64,000 bases of DNA from the NCBI GenBank assembly GCA_948567375.1, contig OX419762.1, forward strand, positions 56,128,841 through 56,192,840, read 5' to 3'. The notes below the pieces were generated by a model that did no database searches, had not been told where the DNA came from, and worked only from the letters and a program-made list of their open reading frames with translations. The DNA comes from Lunularia cruciata. Taxonomy: Eukaryota; Streptophyta; Marchantiopsida; Lunulariales; Lunulariaceae. Positions 33,183-45,417 of the stretch are shown piece by piece; position 1 is the first letter of the stretch, and every line of letters begins with the position of its first letter. The position numbers and the translations under genes are program-made.

Positions 33183-35164
33183 GATTGCATCATAACAAGC
33201 TAGATGTATCACTTGCCACTTGATTGTTTCTTGACACCCTCCTATAGAGAGTATTACCTTTCTTGGTAATGACTCAATCCTCTCTTTTGGACCATTAGGT
33301 CTACTTGTCCTTCTCATCCTTCTCTAGTTCCATCCCTAACCTTGTTGCGACAAAGCAAGACAAGAAATTCTTTGTTGCTCCAGGATCTATCAACACTCTC
33401 ATCGGATTGCCTTCTAGCACTCTAATTACAACAATTAATTATGCATTTATCTTCCTCCCTTGCTTTTACTCTTCTTCACCAAGCCAATATGGCTTTGAGG
33501 TACATTTATTGGCAATCTTTGTTTTCCAATACGGTTTCCATATCTTCCTCTTCAATTTGCCTCTCGATGTGGTTGATAGGTTGCTTGTATGGATGCCGAG
33601 GATCCCTAAGATGGTAAGCACAAAAATTGATAGCTATGTGCACAATTCAACCACAATTGTAACATTGTTGTTGTTCTGCTTGAGCTCCTTCTCCCCATGG
33701 GACTCCTTCTCTCCTTTCTTCAACCCATCCTTTTTCACCTTAGAGAGGTCTTGCTCCTCTATCTCAAAACCATATGTTGCCTAATTCCATAGGAATTGGT
33801 CCACCAAAATAGTGTGTATTGGCCCGATAGTTTTGCTTCAGTGTTATCACTTCACCTCCTCCAAGCACTCTTGCTATTCTTTGGCTGCACACAATGAGTT
33901 CAAAAATAATAAAAGGATTTTTCACCATAACGTCTTGGCAAATCTGCTTTGGCTGGACTCACATTGGTTATCACAACATGTAGATCCAAAAATGTCTCCA
34001 CATACTATTGCATGCTATTCTTTTGTTTCAATTCCCAAAGTCTAGTTTGGGTTATTTGCACAAAATCCACAGATTGGAAATTCTTGAGCAGCCCTTCTTG
34101 CATGGCTGTCCAAGTACCCTCTCTTCCTTCTACTAGCAATGATCAATCCCAAGCTTCATGCCATGTGACGGCTTTATCAATCAAGTACCCACACGCAAAC
34201 ACACCTACAAAATGATTAGTGATCTTTGTCATGAACAATCAAAGGTATCAATTCATTCTTGAAATCCAATTTTCCACTACTCCCATGGAATGTTGTCCCG
34301 TGTAAGGCTTGATATTGCATGTCTTTTTTATTTGTAGTAACAATGTGGCTTTGTTGTTGATTGGAATTGGTGTCATCGGCATGCATAACTCTCCAAGTAC
34401 TTTGATTGCTGGTGCTGGTTGTTGAGACGGCTCCCCTTCTTGCATTACTTAATCATTCTTGACAATATGTAATTGATTTTGCAATTCCTCCATGGTCATC
34501 TTGATTTCTCAAAACTCATTCAATATCCCTTGCATTCCTTGCATCAACTCCTACAACTATGAATCCATGATTCCTACACACAACCAATGTTCAATTGCTA
34601 CTCCCTACTTCAATAAAGGGTAAGAATGATCACTTGGGAGGGTGTACAAACTATGGGGACTACCATTGGGACCTTAGAGGCTATCGCTTGTTGATAATAT
34701 ATCTCACCAAAATTGTAGACTACAAAATCCCTAAACATCACTTTTGGTCTAACTATATTATGGATTTCTACTTGCGTGTTGAAAGGGGTAGGATTTGATA
34801 CATTCAGATCCATAACATTATAATAGAATGTAGATTTTTAAATCCTACTCTCTATCATATATCACCACAGGTAGAATCACCGAGTTTGGTGAATTCATCA
34901 CTCTATCCATGAATTTTGCTCCAAGGTGATAAACTAAAGATACTCTCATTTGCTCACTTTGGATGTACATAATCTTGATATGGAATGGATTCAAGAATAG
35001 GAAGCAAGGTGCAAGAAATCATCTTCCTGGTGCATCCATCCCATCTGCTCTCTAAAACACTTCCCAAGTCTAGCAATTGCATTATGTTCTCCACCTCAAA
35101 TTACTCAATTTCCGTAGCTCGTCCTCTTCCAAGAAGGGTGATCCACTCTCTTGGTTTAAAAACA
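33183..35164 (-). pseudogene. gag region of family A element 2
   Basis: Similar to the gag part of the element at 22,635. A zinc-knuckle remnant on the - strand near 33,625-33,670 reads CYNCG, a stop, IVHIAINFC, which is close to C-x2-C-x4-H-x4-C with one extra residue. The open + strand frame at 33,305-33,784 is antisense to it. Stops break the gag frame. Confidence 0.6.
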
Positions 35165-35179
35165 CCTGCTATGATACCA
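35165..35179 (-). other. Primer-binding site of family A element 2
   Basis: On the - strand TGGTATCATAGCAGG follows the 5' LTR by one base. It differs from the initiator tRNA-Met match at one position. Confidence 0.8.
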
Positions 35180-35180
35180 T

Positions 35181-35780
35181 TGTAATATTCCAAGGAGAAT
35201 AGAACTCTCCAAGAGAGACACAAGAGAGAAAATACAAGTTTCACACTCAATCCTTTGATGTCCCAAAGGAGCACCTACTCTTTATTATATAACAAAGATG
35301 ATCTCTTCAAAGGAAGCTCCACCCTTGGATTAGATACATGGATTGGTGACCTGTCAACAAGCTCCATCCTTGGATTATTTTTTTGGATGGGTGATATGTC
35401 AGTCCTTGTCCTATCTAGTTAGTCAAACAAGTTTGACCAAATGGAATCTTTAGGGAATCTTCTTGTTAAGAGCTCAGAATTGCATGGGTAAGGTATTGTT
35501 GGAAAGCTCATGATGAGATGAATCATGGGGGCAGAAGGAAAGCCTCCTTCTGTAGGAAAGGGAAGAGTAGACACATTTGCAAAGCCTAATTTATCCGTTT
35601 AGGCCTCCAAAATTGGCTCTAAAGTTTTCAGGCTATTTTTGGCTTCTACCCTATTAGTAAAAGTATTCTTTTGGTGACACCTCTGTCTGATCTACCTAGC
35701 CCATTGTACAAAACATCCTTCTAGATTTTACCAAGCCAATTTTTTCACCTCTAGATAATATGTCTATTGCTTGTATTATA
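35181..35780 (-). repeat. 5' LTR of family A element 2
   Basis: Starts TGTAATATTCCAAGG on the + strand and ends TGTATTATA. Partner of 32,528-33,119. Confidence 0.75.
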
Positions 35781-35785
35781 GATTA

Positions 35786-36140
35786 TCATATTAGATGTCA
35801 AGGGTGCCACTCTCACTCTCATACTTTGTAGCATACCTTAGAGAACATGTGTTCATTTCTCTATAAAGAGCATTGGTTGGTGTAATCTATAGGAGAGAAA
35901 TCACTTTAGGTGATGCTTCTTTCAATGCTCTAAGAACTTGTAGACCTTACGACTTGCAAAGGTCCAACATCTTAGGTGCAGCCGGGTAGATTTCTCATAT
36001 TGATACTATTAGTGCCTAGCCTTATTTTATTTCTTTTGTCTCTCCCTTGTATGGCTTGATGGACCTTCCAATCCTTCATGTGTTCTATGTGGTCACCATT
36101 TTCCCACTTAAAGACCTCTTAAACACCACATCAAAATGTA
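35786..36140 (+). mobile_element. LINE-like element, 3' part (copy 2, right piece)
   Basis: Continues the interrupted copy. It aligns with about 39,526-39,850, sharing CACTCTCACTCTCATAC, CTATAGGAGAGAAATCAC and a CTTGTATGGCTTGAT/CTTGTACAACTTGAA block. It contains no open frame and is the 3' untranslated part. Confidence 0.6.
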
Positions 36141-37099
36141 CTCCTAATGTTGATGTTTCTTGTCATACATAATATGCAAAGTATAATGCCTCAAAACTAA
36201 AGACACTTACTCTTTGTAGCACAAGATGTGATATTTTCACTACTCTAGTACAAACTCACATCCATGTGGAATAAGAGGACCTGAGTGTATGCTTGTGAAA
36301 TATATTTATGGAAGAGATTAGGAAACCAAAAGTGTATGGTATGAGGAAATCTTCTCTAAGTTAATTTTTTGCTGATTGTATAACAGCTGTCAATTTTGAG
36401 TTTAGATGTTTTTTGTTAACTTGGACTATGTGATATATAGGTGTATGAACATTTCAGCCTGTTGGTTATAACTTGAGTATGAACATTGCAGCTTGTTGAT
36501 TATAACTTGTTCTTGACAAGAGAAAGAACAAATCTTTACATGAAGTTTGGTAGAAAGATAGAACCAAATACTATACTTTATGGAAAAATAAAAGGAAACC
36601 CAACCATTAAAAGCTATAATAAGAAAGCCCAAAGTTCAAAGAAAGAAATGAAATACATATGCCAAAAGATGGCTTAAAATTAACCAATGACAAAGAAGCA
36701 AAATAATTTATTGTTTCATGAAAACTTATAACATGATAATAAGCTCTTCAAATATATCCATTAGAAGTTCTGCTTCCTTGAATGCATGATATATAATTGG
36801 TAGGAAAAATATATATGAATAATGTAAAAAATGAATTTCAGTTTTGAAACGTTGTCCATCTTCATCTCTATCCAACATAAGTTAGGTGGCACGCAAACTA
36901 CATCCAGCCCATTACAAACAATGATCCATATACATGAGGAAGAAAGAACTGGACTGTAAAAAGACAAAGACATCATCAATAGCAGCTCATCAAAACATGC
37001 ACATGTCAACACAAATAGAAACAAATAAGAAAATTGGGGCTTAAAATAGATCCCTTATAATGCATACTCTCTCACCAACATTAAATGCTCATATAACCT
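36141..37099. other. AT-rich DNA, nothing recognised
   Basis: No transposon protein and no convincing gene. A short direct repeat, TGAACATT(T/G)CAGC, occurs at 36,446 and 36,479. Confidence 0.35.
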
Positions 37100-39850
37100 G
37101 GCCAACCAACCACCCATCCTTTCTAGTGGGAGATTGGGTGGCCTTATAGGAGGAGTCTATTAGGGCTGTACATTTTAGGAGACAGATTTTGCCACAAGAT
37201 ACCACAGAGTCTACTTGATTATGATGGTGTAGAACATTAGGTCGGGCGGGAGAGTTTAGTAGAGCAGCACAAGTGCTACACCTTTTGTCTATGGCTAGTC
37301 CTACTAAGGTGACTATCTTTTCCCTACACTCACTACATCCTTTGGCAAGAGAGGGATTACCACTAGAGGTCTTAGATTATCAGCCTGAGCAACCTTTATG
37401 TCTTGATAGGTCATTTTTTGCACAAGCATTGTGCACTACCCCTTGCCTTTTGTGAATAGGCTTGTTAGGGATGATATATGAGAATCTTAGAGATTGCTTT
37501 CAAACAAATGATCCTTCTAGTGATTTTACCAAGCTGTTTCCAATGGGTTTAGCAATAGGAAGAGTAGACATTCCCATGTCTATTAGTCGGATGTTAGGTG
37601 CTAGTCAACTTCATGCAACGGAGAAGGACACAAGGGGCATTAGACCTATTGCTATTGGAAAGATCTTTTTGCATTTGGTCAGTCATACCATTGTCCTTTA
37701 GCATTGTTCTCACTTTTGACAGCACCTCAGTCCACATCAGTTTGGAGTAGCTACACCTAGATGATGTGAGTCTATATCTCTAGGCATTAGAGCACTTCTA
37801 GATATCCATCTAGAGTGTGTCATCCTAGAAGTGGATGTTGAGAACACTCTTAATAGAATCTCACAAGCATCCATCTTTAAATGGCTTAGAGAGGCTGGTG
37901 AATCCTTGGGCAAATCTTGTTCCTTTTATGCGGTCTTTTTATCGCTCTCTTACTTCCCTTTACTACCAACACGGTTGTTCAAAAGAGAGACTCATCATCT
38001 TGGAGTTAGTTGTTAGTACACGTCTGAGAGATCCTTAAGGGGACCTTTATTTGCCATGGCTCACTTGAAAGCTCTCTTATTTTCTACTTTGGCCATGCCA
38101 TGTTATGCATTTCCCTCCTTGGTAGCGGATACACACATTGTGGGTCCTATAGATCAGATTAGGCAGCCCTTTGACCACTTGACTACCAAACTACATCTAA
38201 TATGCTTGAGCGCTAAGGTATCAAAGTGTAGGGCATGGTCTTCTTTAGATATCCCTCCCTACCTTGAGCTTCCAAAGGAGTGTATCATATCTATAGTTGG
38301 ATTATGTATTCTTGGAGTGCTAGTAGGATCCAAGGATTTTGTCACACACTTCTTAGACATTGCTCTTGTAGAGGATGTTCTCCATGTGAATGACCTTTTG
38401 TTACTAGGAGATTTGCAAGTGGCATTTGGTATACTCTCCTCTATTATTGCTCATTGACCAACTTACCTCTTCTACATAGTTTGTCCTTCCTTGCCCTTCA
38501 TATCATGTCAAAGAGGCTTTGATAGGAGGATTATGGGAGTGTTTGGTGATATTATTGGATAGGGACATTTGAGTGTGGACAAGGGATTTAGCGCATAGAT
38601 TTTTACCAATTTTTTGTGGATAGGTTGGCTTGCTATCTATGGAGGAGACTGCACCTATAGCATTTTTTGATAGTTGGGCTCTCTCAGCACTTCTACTTTC
38701 CTCTCATTTTGTGGTTGTTGAAGGCCGGTTTTGGAGACTTATGTGACAAAAGTAGAGGGAGGATCATTTTCTCTCCAAATGTTATTGGAATAGACAAGAG
38801 ATAGTTTATCCCCATGGGCATGCAAGGAACTTCCATCTTTTGTGTCACTATCATCACATTGGACTAGAGGCTTACAATCTTCCTTGATAGAGCAACTATG
38901 TCAGCATGCACTACATTCTCTCTTAGTGGACTCGTCCATTCCAAGCTATTAGAGCATGTCTTTGCTCTTGCTTGGGCAAGGATATAGGCTTGTGGATCCT
39001 AGTTCAACCATGTATTAGGGCATTCTGACCTGCACTAGATACTTTCTCTACAGCAATGAGGTTTTGCCTAGGTTTGGTCCACCTTTCTACATCTTCATTT
39101 AATCGCTTGTAAGTGTGGTTCTACACTAAATGCAGCAATGGTCCATATGACACTATGTCCTTTGAAGAACAAAAATAGCTACACACAATGCTATTAGAGA
39201 CATAGTGTTTTCTATGGCATGAGAGAGTGGATACTTGGCTTGGAGGAAGTGATTGTATATTTTGTAGACAACATGTGTCAAGGCAACTCATACTTAGTCC
39301 AAGATGATCAAGTGACAATAGCAAATGTTGTGGTTATGGACCCTATACGTGATACAATTTCATAAGGAGTGATTACCCATCCCCATGGATGGGCAGCAAG
39401 TGCAGCAGAAGCTTGCAAGGTCTCCAAGTATAGGGGTATGCAGCAAGGTCACCTTGTTGTTCCTTTAGCCTTGGAGCTATGAACACATCATTTGACACAT
39501 TTGTAAGGGAGTGTGTGAGAGCTTATCATGTTAGGTGCTAGGGAGTACCACTCTCACTCTCATACTTTGTAACATATTTTTGATCACATTTGTCCATTGC
39601 TCTATAGAGGGCAGTGGCGGGTGCAATCTATAGGAGAGAAATCACACTAGGATTCTTCTTTGGATGCTCTAGTTGTTTGTAGATCTTATGACTTGCATAG
39701 CACATATATCTTAGGTGTTGTAGTCAAATTTCTCCTATATACTCTATTGGGGTTTAGCCCCATTTTACCTAGTTTTTCCCACCCTTGTACAACTTGAATA
39801 GGGTTTTCCCATCCTTTTGTTTTCCATGTGGCTGCCTTTTCCCATCATTT
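37100..39850 (+). mobile_element. LINE-like non-LTR retrotransposon, decayed (copy 3)
   Basis: The longest LINE copy in the window. Frames at 37,462-37,701 read MLGASQLHATEKDTRG and IRPIAIGKIFLHLVSHTIV, the start of the RT fingers. The frame at 37,831-38,016 begins MDVENTLNRISQASIFKWLR, matching the AFN-type motif. The frame at 38,056-38,457 has the catalytic region as SLVADTHIVGP, where the usual ADDTHI has lost one Asp, then VSKCRAWSS and LPKECIISIVGL. The C-terminal part (38,815-39,525) parallels 31,780-32,527. It is enzymatically dead. Position 39,526 is the empty counterpart of the insertion at 32,528. Confidence 0.7.
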
Positions 39851-42122
39851 CATAAACTTCATTCTTGTTTTTCCCCTCTCTCATCCATAAGCTCTCCTCC
39901 CTCTTCTCATTTACATTTTAATTAAATGCTTTCCTTCTCTTCCCCACCTCCCTCATCATCCTTGCTTATGCCAATCACAAATCTAGACTCACTCAACCTA
40001 TCTTTCTTCTCTTCCATTCCTCAATCAAATCTTTGTCCATGGTGCCCATTCTGCCCACAAACTCATGGACCTCCATTTCCACCCATCATGTGCTCCTCCT
40101 CCACTCACCCATAGGCTTTGAAACCCACATCACATCTATCTATATCATTCCCAAATATCAAATGCATGCCTCCTAGAAAATTCTCCAAAACATAATCTTC
40201 ATAGCCATGCCTAGTGCTCTACTATTGAGTAGTTTGCAAATCAAACCAGGCTTTAGAGTTCATTTTTACCTCCAAATTATCTTGGCAATGCAAAAAAGAA
40301 TAAGCCACATAAGAAAGATGGTTACATTTTCATGGCCTTTTCTTCAATATGCACACACAAGGTATTTGGCTGAACTTATGGATAATGGGAAATCATTCTG
40401 GATGGTGCTTGTGAAGTTTCTTGTGCACGGGTTAGCAAGAAGGCTATTATGTTACATAAATCACAATGATAGGGTAGTGTGAAATCCCTAAGGTAGAATG
40501 CATCAAATGTAACATGCAGCAAAGGTATAATTGAAATGAATTGAGAATAACAGATGGTCAACGGACTAGTAAAGAATGTGAAATAGAGTGCATCTATGCA
40601 AAAAATAGCAAGGAATAGGAAATGTGATGTAAGAGCCCACCAATAAGTAGTGTGTGAATGAAGATTAAGAACATGGGGGTTGGAGTCTGTTGGGACAATT
40701 GTAGACATGAGAGGTCAAAGCAGGAAGCAGTCAAAGACTAAAGGGAAAATACGGGGGAGTGAATTAGTTGGGGAATGGAGGAGTAGAACCAAACAAGAGT
40801 TCTTGGATGATATGGCTGCAGAAATGGGTCAAAGTGTAACAAGATAACGAGAGTGAAGCACAAGAGGACAGGATATAAGGTATATCACAACCAATGCTAT
40901 GACTGCAAAAATGGGTCAAAGTCTAATAGGGTGATGAGAGCAAAGTGTAAGAGGACATGATATAAGCTATATCACAACCAGCACTATGGATGCTAGAGTC
41001 CTAAGATGCAGTGTAGCTAAAGGAAGCAAGAGGCGGCCATAGTAAACCTCCACAAAAACACCTACAACTTCATCAATGCCTCATGTAGTGCCAAAATAGT
41101 TGAGCAATTGTCAATACCTCTTGTACCAATTTTTTGCTCAAAAACTCATGAGTGCTAAGGCAAACTTGGTTGCTTCCAATAGTGCCACTCAGGGTAAGAG
41201 AAAGCTATAACGCATGAAGCATAAAATCCAAACAATGGGCATCAACAATAATAAGTAGAATGACTATGTGGTGCAAATAAATCAGCATCCAAATGAAGAA
41301 AATGAAAATGTGAGCATAAATAAGTAAGGGAATAAAGACATGCCTAGTTAAAGCCTAAAAGGAAACAAATATTAGTATTGAAAATAGATAAAAACTAGTA
41401 GAAGTACTTGATGCTACAACAAGTGAAGAAGGTAGTGAATTAACTAAGTGAAATCAACAAAGAAACAGCAAGGATGTAAGTCAGAAGGTGGAGGTAAGTC
41501 AGAAGGCACGAGAAGGAGCAAGTAGTTTGACACCAAACAAAGACAATAGGGAGCAAATCCAACAACACAAGGAAAGAGAAAATCATTTGCCATAGAAACA
41601 AGGGTTGAAAGTGCACAAAGAAAAGTAGAATGAACAGCAACCAAAAGTGAAATGAAAACAATGATCCAAAGCAGAGAAAGAGGAACAAGAAATGCAAGAA
41701 GGGGCAAAAGGCGGGGATTTTCAAGAGGAATGCCTTGGGTGATTTAAGTGGCCTTGAGTACTATGATGAAGAAAGGCAATGGGAAGTGTGGGACCACGTG
41801 TCAGTAAATAAACCAACAAGTACTAGTACTTGTTAGACTCATTACTAGTTATATATAAGTGCAAGAGTCAAGTAGGACTCCTAGATAACCGGATGGTATA
41901 CAAACTTATGGAAAAAGACCTATTGGTAGGCTCAAACATGAACAGTATGGGATTCAATCTGATGGGAACACCAATAGACAAAATATATATCAAATAAGAA
42001 GTCAAGTAGAACTCCTGATCAACAGTATGATAAACAAGCCTATAGTAAAAACTACTTGTGGGCTTGAACTTGAGCTCTCTGCTTGGAAAATAGAACAGAT
42101 GTTCTTAAATCTTTATAGATAC
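39851..42122. other. Unassigned DNA between LINE and gypsy element
   Basis: Pyrimidine-rich at first (39,880-40,130), then purine-rich. No protein family was recognised; the - strand Phe/Leu-rich frames at 41,440-41,724 look like low complexity. It contains an 87-bp tandem duplication. Its right end, GATAC, is one copy of the target site of the next element. Confidence 0.35.
40811..40984. repeat. Two tandem 87-bp units
   Basis: Units at 40811-40897 and 40898-40984 share TATGRCTGCARAAATGGGTC, AGAGGACA and ATATCACAACCA. They differ at roughly one position in eight, so the duplication is old. Confidence 0.8.
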
Positions 42123-42224
42123 TGTAAAAGACCAAGACCAAGGAGAGAAATAGGAGAATGGAAACTCACATTGGGCCACTTGAATGAAGAAAAACTCAGA
42201 ATGCCTAGCATGAGCTTTGGCTTT

Positions 42225-42236
42225 GGTATTTATAGG
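42225..42236 (-). promoter_or_regulatory. LTR TATA box, family C
   Basis: On the element strand it reads CCTATAAATACC, about 130-140 bases downstream of the four-unit heat-shock element. The same site is intact in the solo LTR near 29,103. It is altered to CCTTTAAATACC in the 5' LTR near 47,437. Confidence 0.65.
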
Positions 42237-42362
42237 TAGCATACAAAGCCCTTGAGAAGCTTCTCAAGAAGCTTCTCTGAGTTGCTTTCTTAGAGTGCAA
42301 GCCAAGTTAACTAGGAAGCTTCTCAAGAAGCCACCTACTTGGCGTGCAAGCTAAGCTAGTTA

Positions 42363-42380
42363 GAAGCTTCTAGAAGCTTC
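42363..42380. promoter_or_regulatory. Four-unit heat-shock element in 3' LTR
   Basis: GAAGCTTCTAGAAGCTTC contains GAA, TTC, GAA, TTC at exact 5-base steps, the canonical binding site of heat-shock factors. Another TTCTAGAA follows at 42,382-42,389. Transcriptional use is inferred. Confidence 0.65.
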
Positions 42381-42450
42381 CTTCTAGAAGCTACCTGCTC
42401 AGAGCACAAGTTAACTAGTTGGAAAGCTTCCTAAGAAGCTTCCTAGATGC

Positions 42451-42463
42451 TTCTAGAATATTC
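42451..42463. promoter_or_regulatory. Three-unit heat-shock element in 3' LTR
   Basis: TTCTAGAATATTC fits TTCnnGAAnnTTC exactly. The identical sequence is kept in the other LTR at 47,663-47,675. Confidence 0.65.
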
Positions 42464-42782
42464 AAGGCTAATTTGGTTTATTCTCTATTTTGTTAGCCTT
42501 ACTAACTATGTCGCTAAACTCCATATTGTTACATATTCCCACACCGCTAGTTGGTGACGTCCTCATCGCCATTGAAGCTTCAAACTCCTAGATGGCCATG
42601 TGTGCATTTTGGAGGTGAAAAAGAGGTTCCCATGTGGTATCATGAAGGGGATACCCTTTCTAAAGGACCTTGTACTCCATATGTTGTCAACATTCTCATT
42701 GGATGTGGCAACGCGCAAGGATACAATCAACTTTGTACTCCTCATGATCATCGATAGGATTAGGAGGAGGAGGAGGTTGGAC

Positions 42783-43112
42783 TCAAGAGGAAAAAGAAGA
42801 GGGGTTAGGAACAAAGGGTTTCAACTTGGAAACATGAAAGATACGATGGATGTGCATATGACAAGGCAAGGCAAGTTGATAAGCAACCGGAAAGACAATT
42901 TGGGTGACATCAAAAGGTCCTATCCAATTAGGGGTAAGTTTATGAACTTGGGTATCAAGTGGGAGAGGTATATTACTAGAGGATAGCATAAATTTATCAC
43001 CAACTTCAAAGGTGAGATCATGATGATGGTGGTCCACATATTGTTTTTGACAATTTTGAGCAACAAGGAGGTGAGATTTGGCTTGTTGGAGAGTTTTGGA
43101 TATGGTGGTCAA
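42783..43112 (-). pseudogene. Integrase C-terminal part, family C
   Basis: A 109-codon open frame carrying AKSHLLVAQNCQKQYVD, VGDKFMLSSSNI, LTPNWIGPFDV and HRIFHVSKLKPF. These are the typical steps of a gypsy integrase C-terminal domain (GPY/F-like). No chromodomain could be read after it, so it was either lost or never present. It directly follows the integrase core frame. Confidence 0.75.
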
Positions 43113-43133
43113 GAAGGTTGAAGTATGAGGGAC

Positions 43134-43757
43134 CTAAGACGCGGGAGGATCAAGAAGAGAATCTGGGACAAGCGGATCTTGGCCAAAATTGAGAAAGAAA
43201 GGAGAGAATCTGATGCTTACCTCTTTAGAATTGTTGTATGCAAACTCCGCAGCTGCAAGACATTCATCCCAATTGGTATGGTGAATGTTGACAAAGGCAA
43301 GAAGCATATCTTCCAAGGTGCAATTTGCACGTTTAGTTTTTCCATCAGTTTGAGGATGATAGGCTGTGGAAAAAGCAAGCTTGGTGCCAAGTATCTCGAA
43401 GAGAGCTTGCCAAAACTTTTTGGTTAAGAGAGGATCACCTTCGGAGATGAGTATATGTGGCATCCCATGATGTTTGAATACATTATCAAAGTAGAGTAGT
43501 GCCAAGGTTGGAGTATCCACAATATCGACCATTGGTGTGAAATGGATTTGCTTACTAAGCTTGTCTACAACCACCACAATTGTTGTGTGACCTTGTTGTG
43601 TCTTGGGCAAGGAGGTGATGAGATCTAAGCTCACATATTCCCAACGAGTAGTTGGAATGGGAAGTGGCTGAAGGAGTCCACTCAGCTTCTGGTTATTAGC
43701 CTTGTTCCATTGATAACTCCCACACGATTGGACAAACTCCCAAACATCTTGGGTCAT
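43134..43757 (-). pseudogene. Integrase core, family C
   Basis: A 207-codon open frame begins after the zinc finger (SCGSYQWNKANNQ, where the second Cys of the usual CxxC is altered). The first catalytic Asp is present in VSLDLITSLP. The second catalytic region reads ISEGDPLLTKKFW, where family members usually have SDRDPRF. The third reads YHPQTDGKTKRAN, with Lys in place of the catalytic Glu of the usual TERxN. Length and spacing are otherwise normal. The loss of the Glu means this integrase would be inactive even if made. Confidence 0.85.
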
Positions 43758-44000
43758 GTTAGGCCACCACCATTAGAGTTGGAGGGTACCCAAGGTCTTG
43801 TCCACCTCCATGTGACTAGCTATTGGTAGATCATGGGCTTCTTGAAGGCGTGCAAGTCGGAGATCACCTTTGGCTAGAACATAGATCCAATCCGCATGGA
43901 ATAGAAGGCCTTCCTTGAAGGAGAAGGTTGTTGTACTCCTTGTCACCTACTATCAGATGACCATGTACTATTTGGAAGAAGGATCTTGTTGTAGAGCTGA

Positions 44001-44579
44001 CTAAAACTTGTTATGGACCTTGGGGTTAATTGACACCATTGTAATTGCCGCCGTGATGAGAGGAAGAGATTTCAAATCAAGTCGTTGTGATAGAGCATCA
44101 AGGATGACATGCAACCAACCTGGTTTGTACTCAAGTTTGATGTCAAACAATTGGAGTTGCTCTTCCCATCGATGATGTTGACTCTTCATGTGTTCCAAGT
44201 GTAAGATCTACAACAATGGCTTGTGATCAGTTTGCATGATCACTTGTTTCCACAAGTGATAATGCCTCCATACCTTGGTGGCATATACCATTGCAAGTTG
44301 TTCCTTATCTCAAGCAAAGTAATATCTTTCAATTGTATTTAGTTGGCAAGACCCAAAGGCAATGGGATGTAGTCCATCTGGGAATTCTTGTTGCAACACA
44401 ACTCCAATTGCAAAGTTAGAAGCATCAAAATCAACCACACAAGGTAATTGAGGATCATATGGTTGAAGAATGGGTCTTGAAGACACCATATGCTTTAGCT
44501 TTTGGAATGCTTCTTCATGCTTGGTGGTCCACAGAAAGCTCAAGCTCTTTCCCAAGAAGTCAGTCAATGGTGCAGCCAC
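44001..44579 (-). pseudogene. RNase H region, family C
   Basis: Two open frames cover this domain. The one at 44,310-44,579 has the RT connection and RNase H start (HEEAFQKLKHMVSSRPILQ, then VVDFDASNFAIGVVLQQE) with the first catalytic Asp. The one at 44,001-44,198 has the end of the domain (LQLFDIKLEYKPGWLHVILD, then ALSQR). A frameshift or stop lies between them. Confidence 0.8.
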
Positions 44580-44856
44580 ATGAAGATTTTATAGTGGATG
44601 AACCGTCGGTAAAAACTGGCCAATCTACTGAACACCCGTACTTTTGTAGCATCCTTTGGGGTAGGCCAATCAATAATGGCCTTGATTTTCTCTTCTTCCA
44701 TCTTCATCCCCTCTAATGAGATCTTATGACCCAAGAAGGTAACCTCCTTTAGCCAAAAGGCACACTTTGACTTCTTGCAATAAAATTTTCATTATTGTAG
44801 TCGTCTCAGGACTTCTCATACATGATTCACGTGTTTTGCCTATGTCTTATTATAAA

Positions 44857-45417
44857 TTAAGATATCATCCAGGAACACCACCATGGACCAATCCAATAGT
44901 CCATCCAACACCCGATGCATCTGATCCATGAAGACCATTGGAGCATTAGTGAGTTTGAAAGGTAGAACTCTCCACTCAAAATCCCCATACCTTGTGCAAA
45001 AGGTGGTCTTTTGCACATCTCTCCATCAATAGGAATTTTCCAGTAGCCATTGCAAAGATCCAACTTGGAAAAGTAGCATGTTCCACTTAGTTGATCAAGC
45101 AAGCCATCGATCCGAGGCAAGAGATTTGCATTCTTTATGGTTTGCTTATTGAGCCCAATGTAATCAATACAAAAACAAAGTACTCCATCCTTCTTTGGAA
45201 CAAATAGTACCAGTGCTTCCCAAGGAGAGGTATTATGTTGTATAAAGTCCTTCTCCAATAGCTTTGTAAGTGTTGTTTGTAACTCCTCCAACTCCTTTGG
45301 TGAGAGCCAATAGATTGGTCTACTCACTAGAGTACTCCTTGGCAATAACTCGATCTTGAAGGGCATACCTTGATCGGAAGGTAATCCCTTTGGTAGATCA
45401 TCCAAAAATACATCCAC
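44857..45417 (-). pseudogene. Reverse transcriptase, family C
   Basis: A 186-codon frame begins FLDDLPKGLPSDQG and contains the fingers motif LVLFVPKKDGVLCFCIDY and the palm motif YFSKLDLCNGYWKIPI with its catalytic Asp. After about residue 135 the frame no longer follows the family, showing a frameshift. The catalytic DD box is read in another frame near 44,860-44,885, where the - strand reads VVFLDDILI. Confidence 0.8.

Larger units (their letters stand above)
32528..35785 (-). mobile_element. Gag-only family A chromovirus derivative (nested)
   Basis: A 3.3-kb - strand element with two family A LTRs, a primer-binding site and a gag region, but no reverse transcriptase, RNase H or integrase. 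Next to the left LTR it keeps only the chromodomain end (EQQFHNKDIAS, stop, then purines) and jumps to gag near 33,183. It sits in a LINE copy, and the uninterrupted paralogue at 39,526 shows the insertion point. The flanks GCTTA and GATTA are a five-base target duplication with one change. Confidence 0.75.
42123..42533 (-). repeat. 3' LTR of family C element
   Basis: Runs TGTAAAAGACC to CATATTGTTACA on the + strand, with perfect TG and CA ends. It is full of AAGCTTC/GAAGC motifs. Partner of 47,335-47,746 and related to the solo LTR at 29,002. Confidence 0.9.

Noticed and set aside
33305-33784. 159-codon open frame on the + strand
   Set aside because: It is antisense to the gag region of a - strand gypsy element, with no independent coding signal.
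41440-41724. Phe/Leu/Ser-rich frame resembling a membrane protein
   Set aside because: It is the complement of a purine-rich stretch; a low-complexity artefact.
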